From assembly GCA_036873755.1 (NCBI GenBank), contig JAVTVY010047980.1, forward strand, positions 161,927 to 225,926: a DNA stretch of 64,000 nucleotides, given 5' to 3'. The DNA is from Hanleya hanleyi. Taxonomy: Eukaryota > Mollusca > Polyplacophora > Lepidopleurida > Hanleyidae. The notes beneath the pieces were generated by a model, which saw nothing but the letters and a program-made list of their open reading frames with translations, was not told the DNA's origin and did not search any database. Shown here piece by piece: positions 22,593-34,888 of this stretch (its first letter is position 1; each line of letters opens with the position of its first letter). Position numbers and translations under genes: made by a program.

Positions 22593-22841
22593 AATTACAA
22601 GCGTCTGGTCCGTCATTCATAATTCAGCCGTCGTACATTAAAGAATATCCGCGTCCATAATCCAAAGACCTATTCCATATTCCATATAATAGTATTAGCA
22701 CCAAATTCAAAAAGATAATCATAGTATACATAAACATACGCTAGTTTCATGTAAAAGAGAAGCGGTCAACAGTTTTCAATGATACCGGCAAAACATCATT
22801 ATGTTCCAAAAATATCAACTCCGTATTGCTGATCAGTATTC
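22593..22841 (-). repeat. 249-bp dispersed repeat, copy 2
   Basis: Reverse complement of the repeat at 5083-5331, running from AATTACAAGCG to GATCAGTATTC, followed by TTAA as at the other copies. Units 3 and 4 do not carry it at the corresponding junction. Confidence 0.85.
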
Positions 22842-23252
22842 TTAATACATAATGAATACTCCTGCCGGTGACTGATCATAGACGTTGTCTCAAATCTTCC
22901 GGGGAACCACCTGATTGATGACAATCGGCTTGGGCGGAAGAAAGGTCGAGTTTCCGAAGAATGGTGCACTACAGAACATTGTGTATGGTTATTATTCAAT
23001 AAACTAAGAATATTGATCAAACTTGATACTAAATAAACACATACATATAGGCTCAGGTGAAAATGATAACATTATACAGTCTTTAAATTACAGAAGAACA
23101 ACGTTATTCAAAAAGCGCTTAATTTTCAATACAAGATATAAGTTGATCATGCATATACAAAAAGTCAACGGAATGAATCAATACAGAGAATTGAGAGTGA
23201 ATTGGAGGGCTTGTACTTAGCCCTCTGGTGTCCAATGATTGGTGACGACTGC

Positions 23253-23447
23253 CTACCCTGGTGGATAGTACCAGAACAGACTGACCAATCCGGGCGACTC
23301 TTGGATGAGAAGGTGGCGGATGATGATATATGCTGGTTCTTTTGCAGAACAGTTGGCAGTGATGCTACAAGAAATGACACGTATTTCATAGTCATCAGGG
23401 ACAACTTGTTCATCTGCCTTGGTGAACAAAAGTTTCTTGGCTGATTG
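23253..23447 (-). CDS. Exon-like ORF, unknown function (unit 1)
   Basis: Open in one minus frame from a CAATCAG acceptor-like site: KKLLFTKADEQVVPDDYEIR, then HLLIQESPGLVSLFWYYPPG and stop. Units 3 and 4 keep LIIPEWPGLTSLCRYSPSGW (about 37815-37900) and LLIPEWPGLISLCWYNPSGW (about 50530-50620) in register. A second minus frame (to 23165) is also open, so the coding frame is uncertain. No known domain was recognised. Confidence 0.2.
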   Translation of the reverse strand, partial: QSAKKLLFTKADEQVVPDDYEIRVISCSITANCSAKEPAYIIIRHLLIQESPGLVSLFWYYPPG

Positions 23448-23538
23448 AATGGTTTGGTGATGTCACTGTGCTGGTTTGACGTATTATCAGTGATCCTTTC
23501 TCATCCAAAGGAAAGAATGACAGTCCAGGTGGATCCTC

Positions 23539-23918
23539 TTACTTCAGCCGCACCCTGTTACCATGGTCACCGGATCTCGACTTTTTGCACGGGACTGAAA
23601 TGAGGTGCACGTGGACAGGCGTTCTGTCAACTCTGACAGCCACCACACTAGAACCCTGGCGGGACGGAACTCTGGGAGGTTCTATGCTGGCGATGACCAG
23701 GTCAACTCTGGAAGGGCAGACATGTGAACCTTTCTCTTCTAGACATTCCGCACCACGATTCCTGATGTCACATAGGATGACAAAGTCGTTTTGTTCCATC
23801 CGCTTCATCTTCCTATTTAAATAAATGATTTCGCCTATATCAGCCCATATGTCGTCCTCTTGTTCAGTGTTCGCAGGACTTGCAGACGTCCTCACGCCAG
23901 TGAAACTCTTGGTTGCAT
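23539..23918 (-). CDS. Exon-like ORF with strong acceptor site (unit 1)
   Basis: A T-rich tract and TGCAATGTAG precede 23918, a good 3' splice site. The frame reads ATKSFTGVRTSASPANTEQE, then YLNRKMKRM and FVILCDIRNR, ending in VHLISVPC and a stop at 23539. CTGAAGTAAGA at the end could be a donor instead. The paralogue at 27560-27999 keeps the acceptor (TGCAATGCAG) and the frame, and differs by a 93-bp indel, a multiple of three. Substitutions are mostly amino-acid changing (I count about 14 against 3 silent), which is what unconstrained DNA would also give. The opposite strand is open as well. The family is unknown and it may be the last exon of a gene whose other exons are lost. Confidence 0.35.
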
Positions 23919-25136
23919 CTACATTGCAAACAAAGAAAAATTGTAACATATAAGACATGCCTATATCTAAATTCAACATATGTATTTATCAATTCTGTGT
24001 CATATAGTTTGATATTTGAGAAATCCATAAAATAGCTATATAGTTATAACACTGGACATCATTTCGACTTCGGCAGTATATCATTTCCATATGTGAATGT
24101 GTTTAGCGAAGCCAACAGTCAAACGTAGACTGCTTTGTAACGACCGATGCCTGTCGAGTTGAAACAACTGCGGCAAATAGCCAGTGCCACAGAGTCGTTT
24201 TCGTGTTGAAGTACAACCTTAGATCATATAGAGAATATGAATTATCCCGTATAATGTACCGGTTATAGCTATACGCTCTGCATGGGGACACCATATGAGC
24301 GAATTTACAAACTGAATGTGGATGTTCTCACTAAAATCTCGTTTCTCATTTTTTTGGGCAATTTTACGTTGAAATGGTGATTCTCCTCCTTCGTGAAATA
24401 TTTGTTTATCCTGTAAAAAGAACGGGTGAATTATTGTTAAATTCGTTTTTCTCTACTGTATTTAAAGTCGAATATATTCTACGTATTGAATGGTGCGATT
24501 TTGGTTACTTTGTGTTCTCTGCGACTAGGAATTCCTTCTCTCCATCGGAATTATTTACAGAACAAGAATTCATAGATACTGATATAATTGATATCGTCCA
24601 TATACATGCAAGATTTCTGAAGATATACTGTGGTTGACGGTGTATATCTATATATTTCTTGGACCGTTTCCATTACGGTCTCTGTTAACACATATTTAGT
24701 ATTAACCGACTCGTGTGGTCTTCTGATATCCTTTGAAACAAAAAGAGTACTTCGGCGTCATGTGGGCAAGTAGCTTAGAATGGCCAGAAAAAAGTAGTCG
24801 CTTTTGACCCAAAAATTTCGGATATAGTCCAAGAAGCAACCCAATAATTTGGAGTTTCTAATTTTGACCCAAGATTGTTCGATCGAAATGAATTTTCACC
24901 AAATGAACTTGAGACGAAATGAGTTTTTACCCAATAAAATAAATGAATGAATAGGAATAAGTGACCCAAAACTTTTGACAAGATATCTTTGTGTCGAATA
25001 GCCCTCGACTCAAACTTGTTGGGACACAGCGCCTTTATTTTGGCAGTGTTCATGTGTTGAAAGGGTTTCGGTATCGGTGTAGAGGCTAAGAATGTACCAT
25101 ATGCCCCGAATAACACCGCAGTTATGTGATAAAAAT

Positions 25137-28100
25137 ATTTAGTATCATGGATTTACGCTATCCGTACATAGAGGCCCACACTGGTAATATTCCAGATCAC
25201 ATTTCAAGAAGAAACAACAGGTGAATGTCCATACATCTGATGCCAGAGAATGACGGCAATTGCAGAAGTTCATATATTATAGATTGCATCAACGTGTACA
25301 CCATGCAGAGAATCAAACTTTCGATGGGGCGCGTTGGATATGACCGATAATCAATACCACTGGTAATCAACCTTAGATTTGATAATGTGTTCCATTTCAT
25401 CATCTTCCTTATACATTTAATCGACATGACAATGAACCGCCATTAATGGTCAATTTGTGTTTAAAGTTGGAAAGAATCACGTCCTGGCCCTATTTATCAT
25501 TGTACGATACTGAAAGGGTCAAATGTCATCTTCCGGAAAGCTGTTTTTCTCCAGGGGCAGTATTTTATTGCTCGGAAATAATTGTCCATTGTAGTGTATC
25601 GGACCTGTCTTTAAAATTTTCCATATTTCATTATTCATGATATATGCGTTCATTCGGTAGAATTAATACCATCACCGCCCGTTTTTGCTTGTGTGTCTCC
25701 AGCAATTTTGTCATGACACGGTGTTGATATATTGCACCCCGAGGGAAGACTCGTGAGCGGAAAATCCAGGCACACGACTTGGTCTCGGCCGTATTTTCCC
25801 AGATAAAACACAGGATGAAGATTGGGCGATAACTATATATTCGGGATCAGAACATAATGCAATTCTTTCCAATTTCTAAGTGAACGGCTTTTATACAAAC
25901 TGTCGCCCGTGCTTGGTACTTCAATGGATGTTGTTTGCTACTTGAAATTGAGGGAACAGAATCCATCCTGTATTTATATATCTCGGGAAACCTTTTTTCT
26001 GGCACGGCGCCAAAATCGAACGTACTTGTGCATTGAAAATTGACAATTCCTTTATTTTTTTGGCGTGAAAAGTAGACCCGGGAACACCACCGCGTTAATA
26101 AGAAGCGACTTAGTTGTACAAACACGCCTGGACGAGACATGATAGTCGACTCGTAGCAGCTGTCGATGAGCTGTTCCGTGATGATATGTTATAACAGAGC
26201 GACTAATTCTGCCAGTTTGGCAAAGCGATTGTTATGGCTTGCAGAGTAAACGAAATCGATGGAACAGACGACCGGGTGCGTGACGAAGAGACCACGTGTA
26301 TTATCACCAGACAAGACGAAGTCGCGAACTTTCAGATTGATTATTGATACGCTATTCACAGATTCACATCGGTGATAACTCGGGACAATGCGAAAAGACT
26401 AAACTAAATCATAAAGAGTTCGTCGGACGACGCCCGTGGTATCTTCTGGGAGAAAATATGGTTATAAAGTAAACCTGTTAAGATTCCCCACTCGACAATT
26501 GGAGAATTCCGAATGGAAGATCACTTCGGGTTGCTTTACATACCGCACAAAAAGTGACCAAATCCTCAAGGAGCACGACACGTTTGTATTTTATTGCGAT
26601 CTGTCAATAGCACGGTCTCTCTATGATAGCATTACTGACTGATAGGAAAAGGTGTTTGACCATTGATACCTTTGTCCACTTTTCTATTGAATTGAAGCTT
26701 TGACAAATTCGACCGTCGTCGTGGAATATTGGCTGTATAATTTCGTCTGGTTTGAGATTCGCAAATATAAATTATAGTTAGAACAACCAGAAAGAGGCTA
26801 TTGGAGGCGATGATGATATTCATGACGGCAGGTAGAACTATCCATCATACCTTTATATATCCCATCACTGTTCGTCGTCAATAATTGCTGTCTGTATATT
26901 TAGTCTGTGGTCATGCGCTACAATTATGGCTGTATAACTTAGTTGTGTCTCGCGAATTTGAGTACCGGTTCAATATTAGGCCTATACTGAGTTTTACTTG
27001 GAATATGTTCATGAGAATTCGATACAGTATATAAATTGCTCATTTTCAATACCATATATAATCAACAATGAGTCGAGTCCGACTCCGCGCACTCCAGCTT
27101 AATACACACAAGACAAATATACCGCGACAGGTTTGCCCAGATCAGTTCTGACCTCTTCGAATAAATCTATCATAATCCAAAGCCAATATAATCCTAGTCC
27201 CATTCTGTGTAATTGTCACAAACTGATTACAATCTATCGAAAATTCAATAATATATTACTTACATGTATAAGAAGGGTTATTTTCTCAATATCTGTAAGA
27301 GAATGAAACACAATGGATATCTGTGAGTGATAATACAACAATATATCAATAGTTCTCCACTGTGCGCACAGAACTGTACTACCTAGATGTGGCTGTTAAT
27401 CTGCCTTGGTGAACAAAAGTTTCTTGGCTGATTGAATGGTTTGGTGATGTCACTGTGCTGGTTTGACGTATTATCAGTGATCCTTTCTCATCCAAAGCAA
27501 AGACTGACAGTCCAGGTGAATCCTCTTACTTCAGTCGCACCATGGTCACTGGATCTCGACTATTTGCACGGTTTGCACGGGACTGAAATGAAGTGCACGT
27601 GGGCAGGCGTTCTGTCAACTCTGACAGCCACCACACTAGAAGCCTGGCGGGACGGAGCTCTGGGAGATTCTATCCTGGCGATGGTCAGTTCAACTCTGGA
27701 AGGGCAGACAGTGGTATCAATGGATTCACTGGGCATGCTGCTTGGGCTACCATCAGTTCCAGGTGGAACTGACACAGTTCCGGTCGGAACGGTCTGCTCC
27801 TTGCGTGAACCTTTCTCTTCTAGACATTCCGCATCACGATTCCTGATGTCACATAGGATGACGAAGTCGTTTTGTTTCATCCGCTTCATCTTCCTATTTA
27901 AATAGATAATTTCGCCTATATCAGGCCACAGGTCGTCCTCTTGTTCAGTGTTCGCAGGACTTGCAGACGTCCTCGTGCCAGTGAAACTCTTGGTTGCATC
28001 TGCATTGCAAACAAAGAAAAATTGTAGCATATAAAACATGCCTATATCTAAATTCAACACATGTATTTATCAATTCTGTGTCATATAGTTTGATATTTGA

Positions 28101-29400
28101 GAGATCCATAAAATATCCAACAGCTATAGTATAACACTGGACATCCTTTCGACTTCGGCAGTATATCATTTCCATATGTGAATGTGTTTGGCGAAGTCAA
28201 CATTCAGACGTAGGCGACCGGTGCCTGTCGAGTTGAAACAACTGCGGCAAATAGCCAATGCCACGGGGCCGCTTTCGTGTTGAAGTAAAACCTTAGACCA
28301 TATAGAGAATATGAATTATCCCGTATAATGTGATACTTCTGTAGTTATGGAAAAAGAAGGTACATCGTTTAATAAGAATGTGGGGATTACACAATGTCTA
28401 TGTGACACTGTTAAGAGGGATCATGTGTAGGGCGGGTTGAGGAAACGGGTTGCACGGCGTGTTTGCACGACCAGTGCGCATCGCGGTGCGATGGAGTGCC
28501 CATACCTGCATCCATCCATCCAATGTACCGGCACGTGTACCGGTCATAGCTATATATGAGCGAATTTACAAACTGAATGTGGATGTTCTCACTAAAATCT
28601 GTTTTCTCATTTTTTTGGCAATTTTAATTTGAAACGGTGATTCTCCTCCATCGTGAAATATTTGTTTATCCTGTAAAACGAACGGATGAATTATTGTTAA
28701 ATTCGTTGTTCTCTGCTGTATTTAAAGTCGAATATGTTATACGTATTGAATGGTGCGATTTTGGTTACTTTGTGTTCTCTGTGACTAAGAATTCCTTCTC
28801 TCCATCGGAATTAATTACAGAACAAGAACTCATAGATATTGATATAATTGATGTCGTCCATATACATGCAAGATTTCTGAAGATATCACTGTGGTTGACG
28901 GTGTATATCTATATATTTCTTGGACCGTTTCCATTACGGTCTCTGTTAACACATATGTAGTATTAACCGGCTCGTGTGGTCTTCTGGTATCCTTTGAAAC
29001 AAAAAGAGTACTTAGGCCTCATGTGGTCAAGTAGCTTAGAATGACCAGAAAAAAAAAGTAGTCGCTTTTGACTCAAAAATTTCGGATATAGTCCAAGAAG
29101 CAACCCAATAATTTTGGGTTTCTAATTTTGACCAAAGATTGTTCGATCGAAATGAATTTTCACCAAATAAACTTGAGACGGAATGAGATTTTACCCAATA
29201 AAATAAATGAATGAATAGGAATAAGTGACTCAAAACTTTTGACCAGATATCCTTGTGTCGAATAGCCCTCGACTCAAACTTGTTGAGTCACAGCGCCTCA
29301 ATTTTGGCAGTGTTCATGTATTGAAAGGGTTTCGGTATCGGTGTAGAGGCTAAGAATATACCATATGTCCCTAATAACACCGCAGTTATATGATAAAAAT
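25137..29400 (+). repeat. Tandem array unit 2 (4.3 kb, internally deleted)
   Basis: It begins with the unit-start words and keeps segments equal to unit 1 up to about 16570. It then jumps at about 27395 (GTGGCTGTTAATCTGCCTTG) to the segment equal to 23410-25136. The missing part is about 6.8 kb. Both parental sites carry GTTCAT or a similar word at the junction (16571 region and 23406), which suggests a microhomology deletion. The remainder resembles unit 1 closely, and unit 3 even more in the first 1.3 kb. Confidence 0.85.
27560..27999 (-). CDS. Exon-like ORF with strong acceptor site (unit 2)
   Basis: Paralogue of 23539-23918. The acceptor TGCAATGCAG lies just before 27999. It reads ATKSFTGTRTSASPANTEQE, YLNRKMKRM, FVILCDIRNR, then an extra 31-residue segment (positions about 27710-27805) rich in P, T, S and G that unit 1 lacks, then VCPSRVELT and a stop at 27560. 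The plus strand is also open over 27432-27905, so coding strand and function remain unproven. Confidence 0.35.
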
Positions 29401-31031
29401 ATTTAGTATCATGGATTTATGCTATCCGTACATAGAAGCTCACACTGGTAATATTCCAGGTCACATTTCAAGAAGAAACAACAGGTGAATGTCCATACAT
29501 CTGATGCCAGAGAATGACGGCAACTACAGAAGTCCATATATTATAGATTGCATCAACGTGCATGTACACCATGCAGAGAAGCAAACTTTCGATGGGGCGC
29601 GTTGGATATGACCGATAATCAATACCACTGATAATCAACCTTAGATCTGATAATGTGTTCCATTTCATCATCTTCCGTATACATTTAATCGACATGACAA
29701 TGAATCGCCGTTAATGGTTAATTTGTGTTTAAAGTTGGAAAGAAGCACGTCCTGGCCCTATTTATCATTATACGATACTGAAAGGGTCAAATGTCGTCTT
29801 CCGGAAAGCTGTTTTTCTCCAGGGGCAGTATTTTATTGCTCGGAAATAATTGTCCATTGTAGTATATCGGACCTGTCTTTAAAAAATTTCCATATTTCAT
29901 TATTCATGATATATGCGTTCATTCGGTAGAATTAATACCATCACCGCCCGTTTTTGCTTGTGTGTCTTCAGCAATTTTGTCATGACACGGTGTTGATATA
30001 TTGCACCTCGAGGGAAGACCCGTGAGCGGAAAATCCAGGCACACGACTTGGTCTCGGTCGTATTTTTCCAGATAAAACACAGGATGAAGATTGGGCGATA
30101 ACTATATTCGGGATCAGAACATAATGCAATTCTTTCCAATTTCTAAGTGAACGGCTTTTATACAAACTGTCGCCCGTGCTTGGTACTTCATGGATGTTGT
30201 TTGCTACTTGAAATTGAGGGAACAGAATCCATCCTGTAGTTATATATCTCGGAAAACCTTTTTTCTGGCACGGCGCCAAAATCGAACGTACTTGTGCATT
30301 GAAAATTGACAATTCCTTTATTTTTTGGCGTGAAAAGTAGAGCCGGGAACACCACCGCGTTAATAAGAAGCGACTTAGTTGTACAAACACGCCTGGACGA
30401 GACATGATAGTCGACTCGTAGCAGCTGTCGATGAGCTGTTCCGTGATAATATGTTATAACAGAGCGACTAATTCTGCCAGTTTGGCCAAGCGATTGTCCT
30501 GGCTTGCAGAGTAAACGAAATCGATGGAACAGACGAAGAGACCACGTGTATTATCACCAGACAAGACGGAGTCGCGAACTCTCAGATTGATTATTGATAC
30601 GCTATTCACAGATTCACATCGGTGATAACTCGGGGCAATGCGAAAAGACTAAACTAAAACATAAAAGAGTTCGTCGGTCGACCCCCGTGGTATCTACTGG
30701 GAGAATATGAGTTATCCAAAATATAAATCTAAAGATTAGCGCTGTATATCACACTTTGTGTTGTTACAGGGACTTTCGCTATAAAATTGTCCCAGTTATT
30801 ACATCCCGATATGAACTCCTTCGTCAATAGTTGATAATGCGATAACGCTATATATTAGACTCATGTGTACTGTAAGACTGATGATCGTTTTGATATCCCC
30901 TGGGTTCATTATTTGCGGATTTCCGCTATAATGTGGCTGAAGTTGTATATACATTAAAGAATCGATTTCGTGGGCACTGGCCGCGTGGCTGGAATATATA
31001 TATAATTGTTTCATTATCTGTTGACTCTACG

Positions 31032-31775
31032 AATTGTTACGAGACGAATATCCACGTGTGTATCTATTCGTTCGTTATATATTAATTATTCATTTATATG
31101 CAACTAAAGCTAACCCTATAAACTATTTTACTTGCATACATCAACAATGAATCAATACAGTACGTAATGATGTGTATAAGAAAGAACCCCGACACCGTGT
31201 GTTTTTACATGTTATTCTAAGCTGACTTGCTGGCATATAGAATTGTTCCTAAGGTAAATCTGTCGCACCAGAATATTATCTCTTGGGCATACGTGTTCAC
31301 ATCTGCTGCATATCAAATCACATATAAGGTTAAACGAATCTTAAACATTAGTCAAATTTAGCAAGAAGTTAGGCGAAGTTATCGAAGTCAGGAAATTAGC
31401 ATCTTCATTTTATCCAGCCAATTTCTACGTTCCCACTTCGAAGTTCGAAGTGGGAACGTAGAAATTGGCTGGATAAAATGAAGATGGGAAATTAGGAGAG
31501 GAAGTCTCCATCCCACGGTCAGCCAGCACGGCTGTGCCAAAGGATACTAGACCACGGGAAAGTTCTACATGCCAGAGTCCAAGTCCAGTTGTGAGTATTT
31601 AATAAACCTTGATTGTGTCTTTAACTATTTGCATTTATCTGCTGTCACTTGGTCCACGAGTAGAATATCTATACTATAATAGGTAGTATAAAGGAGCGGG
31701 GTCTGTCTTGAAAATTTTCCACTGCGCTGCAACTCTGTCAATGAATAACGATATCGAATATCAAGATTAGACCTC
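31032..31775. other. Unit 3-specific insertion, about 740 bp, unidentified
   Basis: Units 1 and 4 pass from TGACTC..C to ATAT..GTGGATATACAGATAAA with only about 20 bp between, whereas unit 3 has about 740 bp here. The insert contains the hairpin at 31400-31486 and AATAAACC near 31600, a possible poly-A signal. No coding frame or terminal repeat could be defined. Confidence 0.5.
31400..31486. mobile_element. 87-bp perfect hairpin with 9-bp flanking duplication
   Basis: The left arm (31400-31442) starts CATCTTCATTTTATCCAGCC and the right arm (31444-31486) is its exact complement, with a single G between. GGAAATTAG stands directly on both sides (31391-31399 and 31487-31495). A perfect 43-bp arm with a 9-bp direct repeat looks like a very small foldback insertion. 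Confidence 0.85.
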
Positions 31776-32522
31776 GTATCAGAATATATCGTATGGGTAT
31801 ATACAGATAAACACAGGCAGGATCATACCTTTAGAATTGTGTGCACGATCCGGGAAGCAAACATTGTGTGTCCATAATGTTGCTTGACTGTATGCATGGT
31901 AATGTTGGACAGTCGATAAGCAACTGTCGGATATAAAGATTTTTTTGCGAGAACAGTAGAAAAACCTTATTTTTTGGAGGGGGGGGGGGGGGACGGAGGC
32001 TGAATGATGAATGTCGAATAATGTGACGCCTATACCCAGAGGTAGTACCTTTATCCACGAATCCATATAAAATAAAATTAAATACAGCATTCGTTTCTTG
32101 AAGGGGAGAAGCAATCCACAAGAAAATGACACCTTAACTGAGAATTGTTCTTTTACCAACTTAATTTCAAAGTCGTTTCTAAGAATATTTACCGTATACA
32201 TTTATAATTTCGTGTGGTTTGTTTCAGATTCGCAGATATATATTATATATAGTTGAACCATTCGGGCAGAAGCTATATATTGGAGGCGATGATGATATCC
32301 ATTATGGCATGTAAAACTATCCATCACACCTTAACATACCCATCTGTATTCATTTCCTTTGCGCCATTAATGCATCTATACCTGCATATCTGTATATTTA
32401 GCCTCTGGCCATGCGCTGCAATTATGGCTATAAAACTGAATTGTGTCCCGAGAATGTATGTATATCGGATCAATATTATTGTATTGTTTTTCATGGACTG
32501 GGTTCATGAGAACTCAATACAT

Positions 32523-32851
32523 TACTCTCTAATAATCTAAAAAAAGTTGAGTGAAATTTCGCTCAAGTAAGAGTGGAAATTGATCTCACTCAATACTTGA
32601 GTGAGATTTTCACTCAAATTGAGTTACTTTTCACTCAACTTGAGTTAAATGCACTCAACTTGAGTGACATTCACTCAAGCATAAGAGTAGAAATTGATCC
32701 CACTCAAGTTGAGTGAACTCAACTTGAGTGGTTTTAACTCAAGTTGAGTGAAAAGTAACTCACGTTGAGAGACGAGTAACTCAAGATTGAGTGAACGTAC
32801 ATTTCACTCAAACTTAAGTGGAACAGTTCACTCAAGTTTTTTTCGAGAGTA
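32523..32851. mobile_element. CTCAAG-rich MITE, copy 2
   Basis: The ends read TACTCTCTAATAATC and TTTTTCGAGAGTA. The interior repeats ACTCAAG/CTTGAGT as in 12247-12539. In unit 1 the matching site (17933-17950) reads CAATACAATATAAATTGC. Here the flanks are CAATACAT and TAAATTGC with TA at both ends, so the target was TA, with one base changed. Confidence 0.88.
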
Positions 32852-34888
32852 TAAATTGCTCATTTCCAATACCATATATGATCAATATTTATTGTAACAA
32901 CGCGCCTATTCAGATCCCGGAAAGAAGCCGTGATCCACGCGAGCCACATTAATACATTCAGATATAGCGTGACACGTTTGTTGTCACCTTTTCCAATCGA
33001 TCCATCATAATCCAAAGCCAATATAATCCTAATGCCATTCTGTGTAATTATCAGAAACTGATTGAAATATATCGGAAATTCCATAATATATTACTTACAT
33101 GTATAAGAAGTGGTATTTTCTTCTATATATGTAACAGACTGAAACACAATGGATATCTGAGAGTGATAATACAACAATCTATCAACAGTTCTCTGTACAT
33201 GTATGATGTTCTATGTGACTTGATAAATACCTTCAAATATTGAATTCGTCCAGTACCATGTACTGCTTGGTTGTACAATTCATGTACTGCTAATTTAGTT
33301 ATATATGATTATTGTTATTGTATTAGAATTTCAATGCACCGTGACCAAGTACATCCATCCATACCATCCAGCACCATGAAACAATCCGATCAAGGAACTT
33401 ACATAGACAAGCTCCATGATCCGGTCATGGGCTATGCCATAGAAATCTAATATAAATCTAAAGATTAGGGTAATATATCATACTTTGTGTTGTTGGAGAG
33501 GCTCTCGCAATAGGTCCGACCTGATACAATGCAACACAAACAACTTCAGCAATAGTTGATGCGATAACGCTACTGATGTTCCACTTGGTATCCCTCCCCA
33601 CGGTTCATCAATCTCATTAGCCTTCAATAAACCTGCGGCACTTTCCCCTATAGTGTGGACTGAAGACGTATGCATTAAAGAATAGGCTGCAGGAGCACTG
33701 GTCGTGTGGCTGGAATAAAAGATTATTTCATTATCTCTTGACTCTACCCAGTCATATACCAAGTGGATATACAGATTAATAAGTTGGCGGACTTAACCAT
33801 CAAGAATTGTGTTTAGACCCGCGAAGCAAAACTTGTGTCCACAAAGTTGCTTGTTATAGGGTAAGAATGTTTACTTCCGCTATATCCGACATTTGATTGG
33901 CAACATAAACAACTATTAACGGCTTCAACAGAAGAGAATATTTTGGAACTAACGTACTTCTATTGTGGATAAATCTACTCTTTTATTACATGGCTCGCGA
34001 TGATCCATTTATTGATTTTCCCAATCATTTCGCCGAATTCGAGAATTTTAAGATGATGTTATGGTCCCACACTGGAGGTAACACGAGGTAAAGGGTTTGG
34101 GAAGTGTGATTTTCTCGCTGTTTCTAGTCGTGTCAGTGCGATATGCCCATAGGAATTCTTTCCTCGTGGCCAAAATGTCAATCACCCTTCCAAATTATAC
34201 GCACCATCATCTTGGTATTCTGTCGTGATGTGTGCTAGCCGCTGGACTGCGCAGCGCCGACGGTGTTTTCTATGATTGATGACTTTGTTGTTGCCCCTTG
34301 TAGTAACCACGTTAATTTAATTGTGCTCATGGTAATGAGACAGGAAAACAATATTACCTCGTTACCGGTCAAGGCCTGGGAATGGCCCATCCACTACCGA
34401 CCTTGTTGTGAACAAAAAAAAAAAAACGATTCAAGCAAAGCTGCAGCTCATACGTTTTACGATTTGGGGCGCACCATCAAATTTTTATAATGATTTAAGT
34501 AAATATAGAAAAAAAATTATCAATGGTACAAATGGATCCATTCAAGCTTTACAAGTGATATTTCAATTAACAAATCCTAAAACATCCCTAGACATTGACA
34601 GCTTCTGATCCTTCCAAGCTAACCTGGATTTTCTGTCCGTGGAGGCGAAAGAACTTGGCACCATGATGGTATTTTGAATGGTTTTGTAACAATACAATCT
34701 TTAGATACTCTTTGCTAAATGTTGCCAGTTTATTTTTTAACAGTAACATCTGCTTCGCACTATGAACTGAAAATTAAAATAAAGCGCGCTAAATGAAATA
34801 TAATCCGCAGCTGCATCGCAGACACATTATTTGGGTATCAACTGGCGTGAATCTTGTTTCTTGTTCAGAACATGAGCATGTATTACTA

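Larger units (their letters stand above)
13421..25136 (+). repeat. Tandem array unit 1 (11.7 kb)
   Basis: The unit starts at ATTTAGTATCATGGATTTAC. Its landmark order is: GGTCAATTTGTGTTTA (14640), GTGTTGATATATTGCACC (14921), ATGAACGGCTTTTATAC (15104), GAAGCGACTTAGTTGT (15312), GAGCGACTAATTCTGCC (15405), ACACGTTTG (15763), GCTCATTTCCAATACCATAT (16205 and 17945), CTTTAGAATTGTGT (17153), GTTTTC.ATGATTGATGAC (20428), a copy of the 249-bp repeat (22593), exon-like ORFs (23.2-23.9 kb) and CAAGTAGCTTAGAATG (24768). Inside the unit, 15955-17700 is followed by a second partial copy from 17700. The unit is mostly AT-rich and non-coding. Insertions relative to other units are listed separately. Confidence 0.85.

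Noticed and set aside
24374..24637. Plus-strand frame repeated at 28637-28960
   Set aside because: Conserved only as much as the surrounding non-coding DNA of units 1 and 2; absent from units 3 and 4.
27432..27905. 157-residue plus-strand frame
   Set aside because: Opposite to the minus-strand exon-like ORF that has a splice acceptor; the unit 1 copy breaks the N-terminal half.
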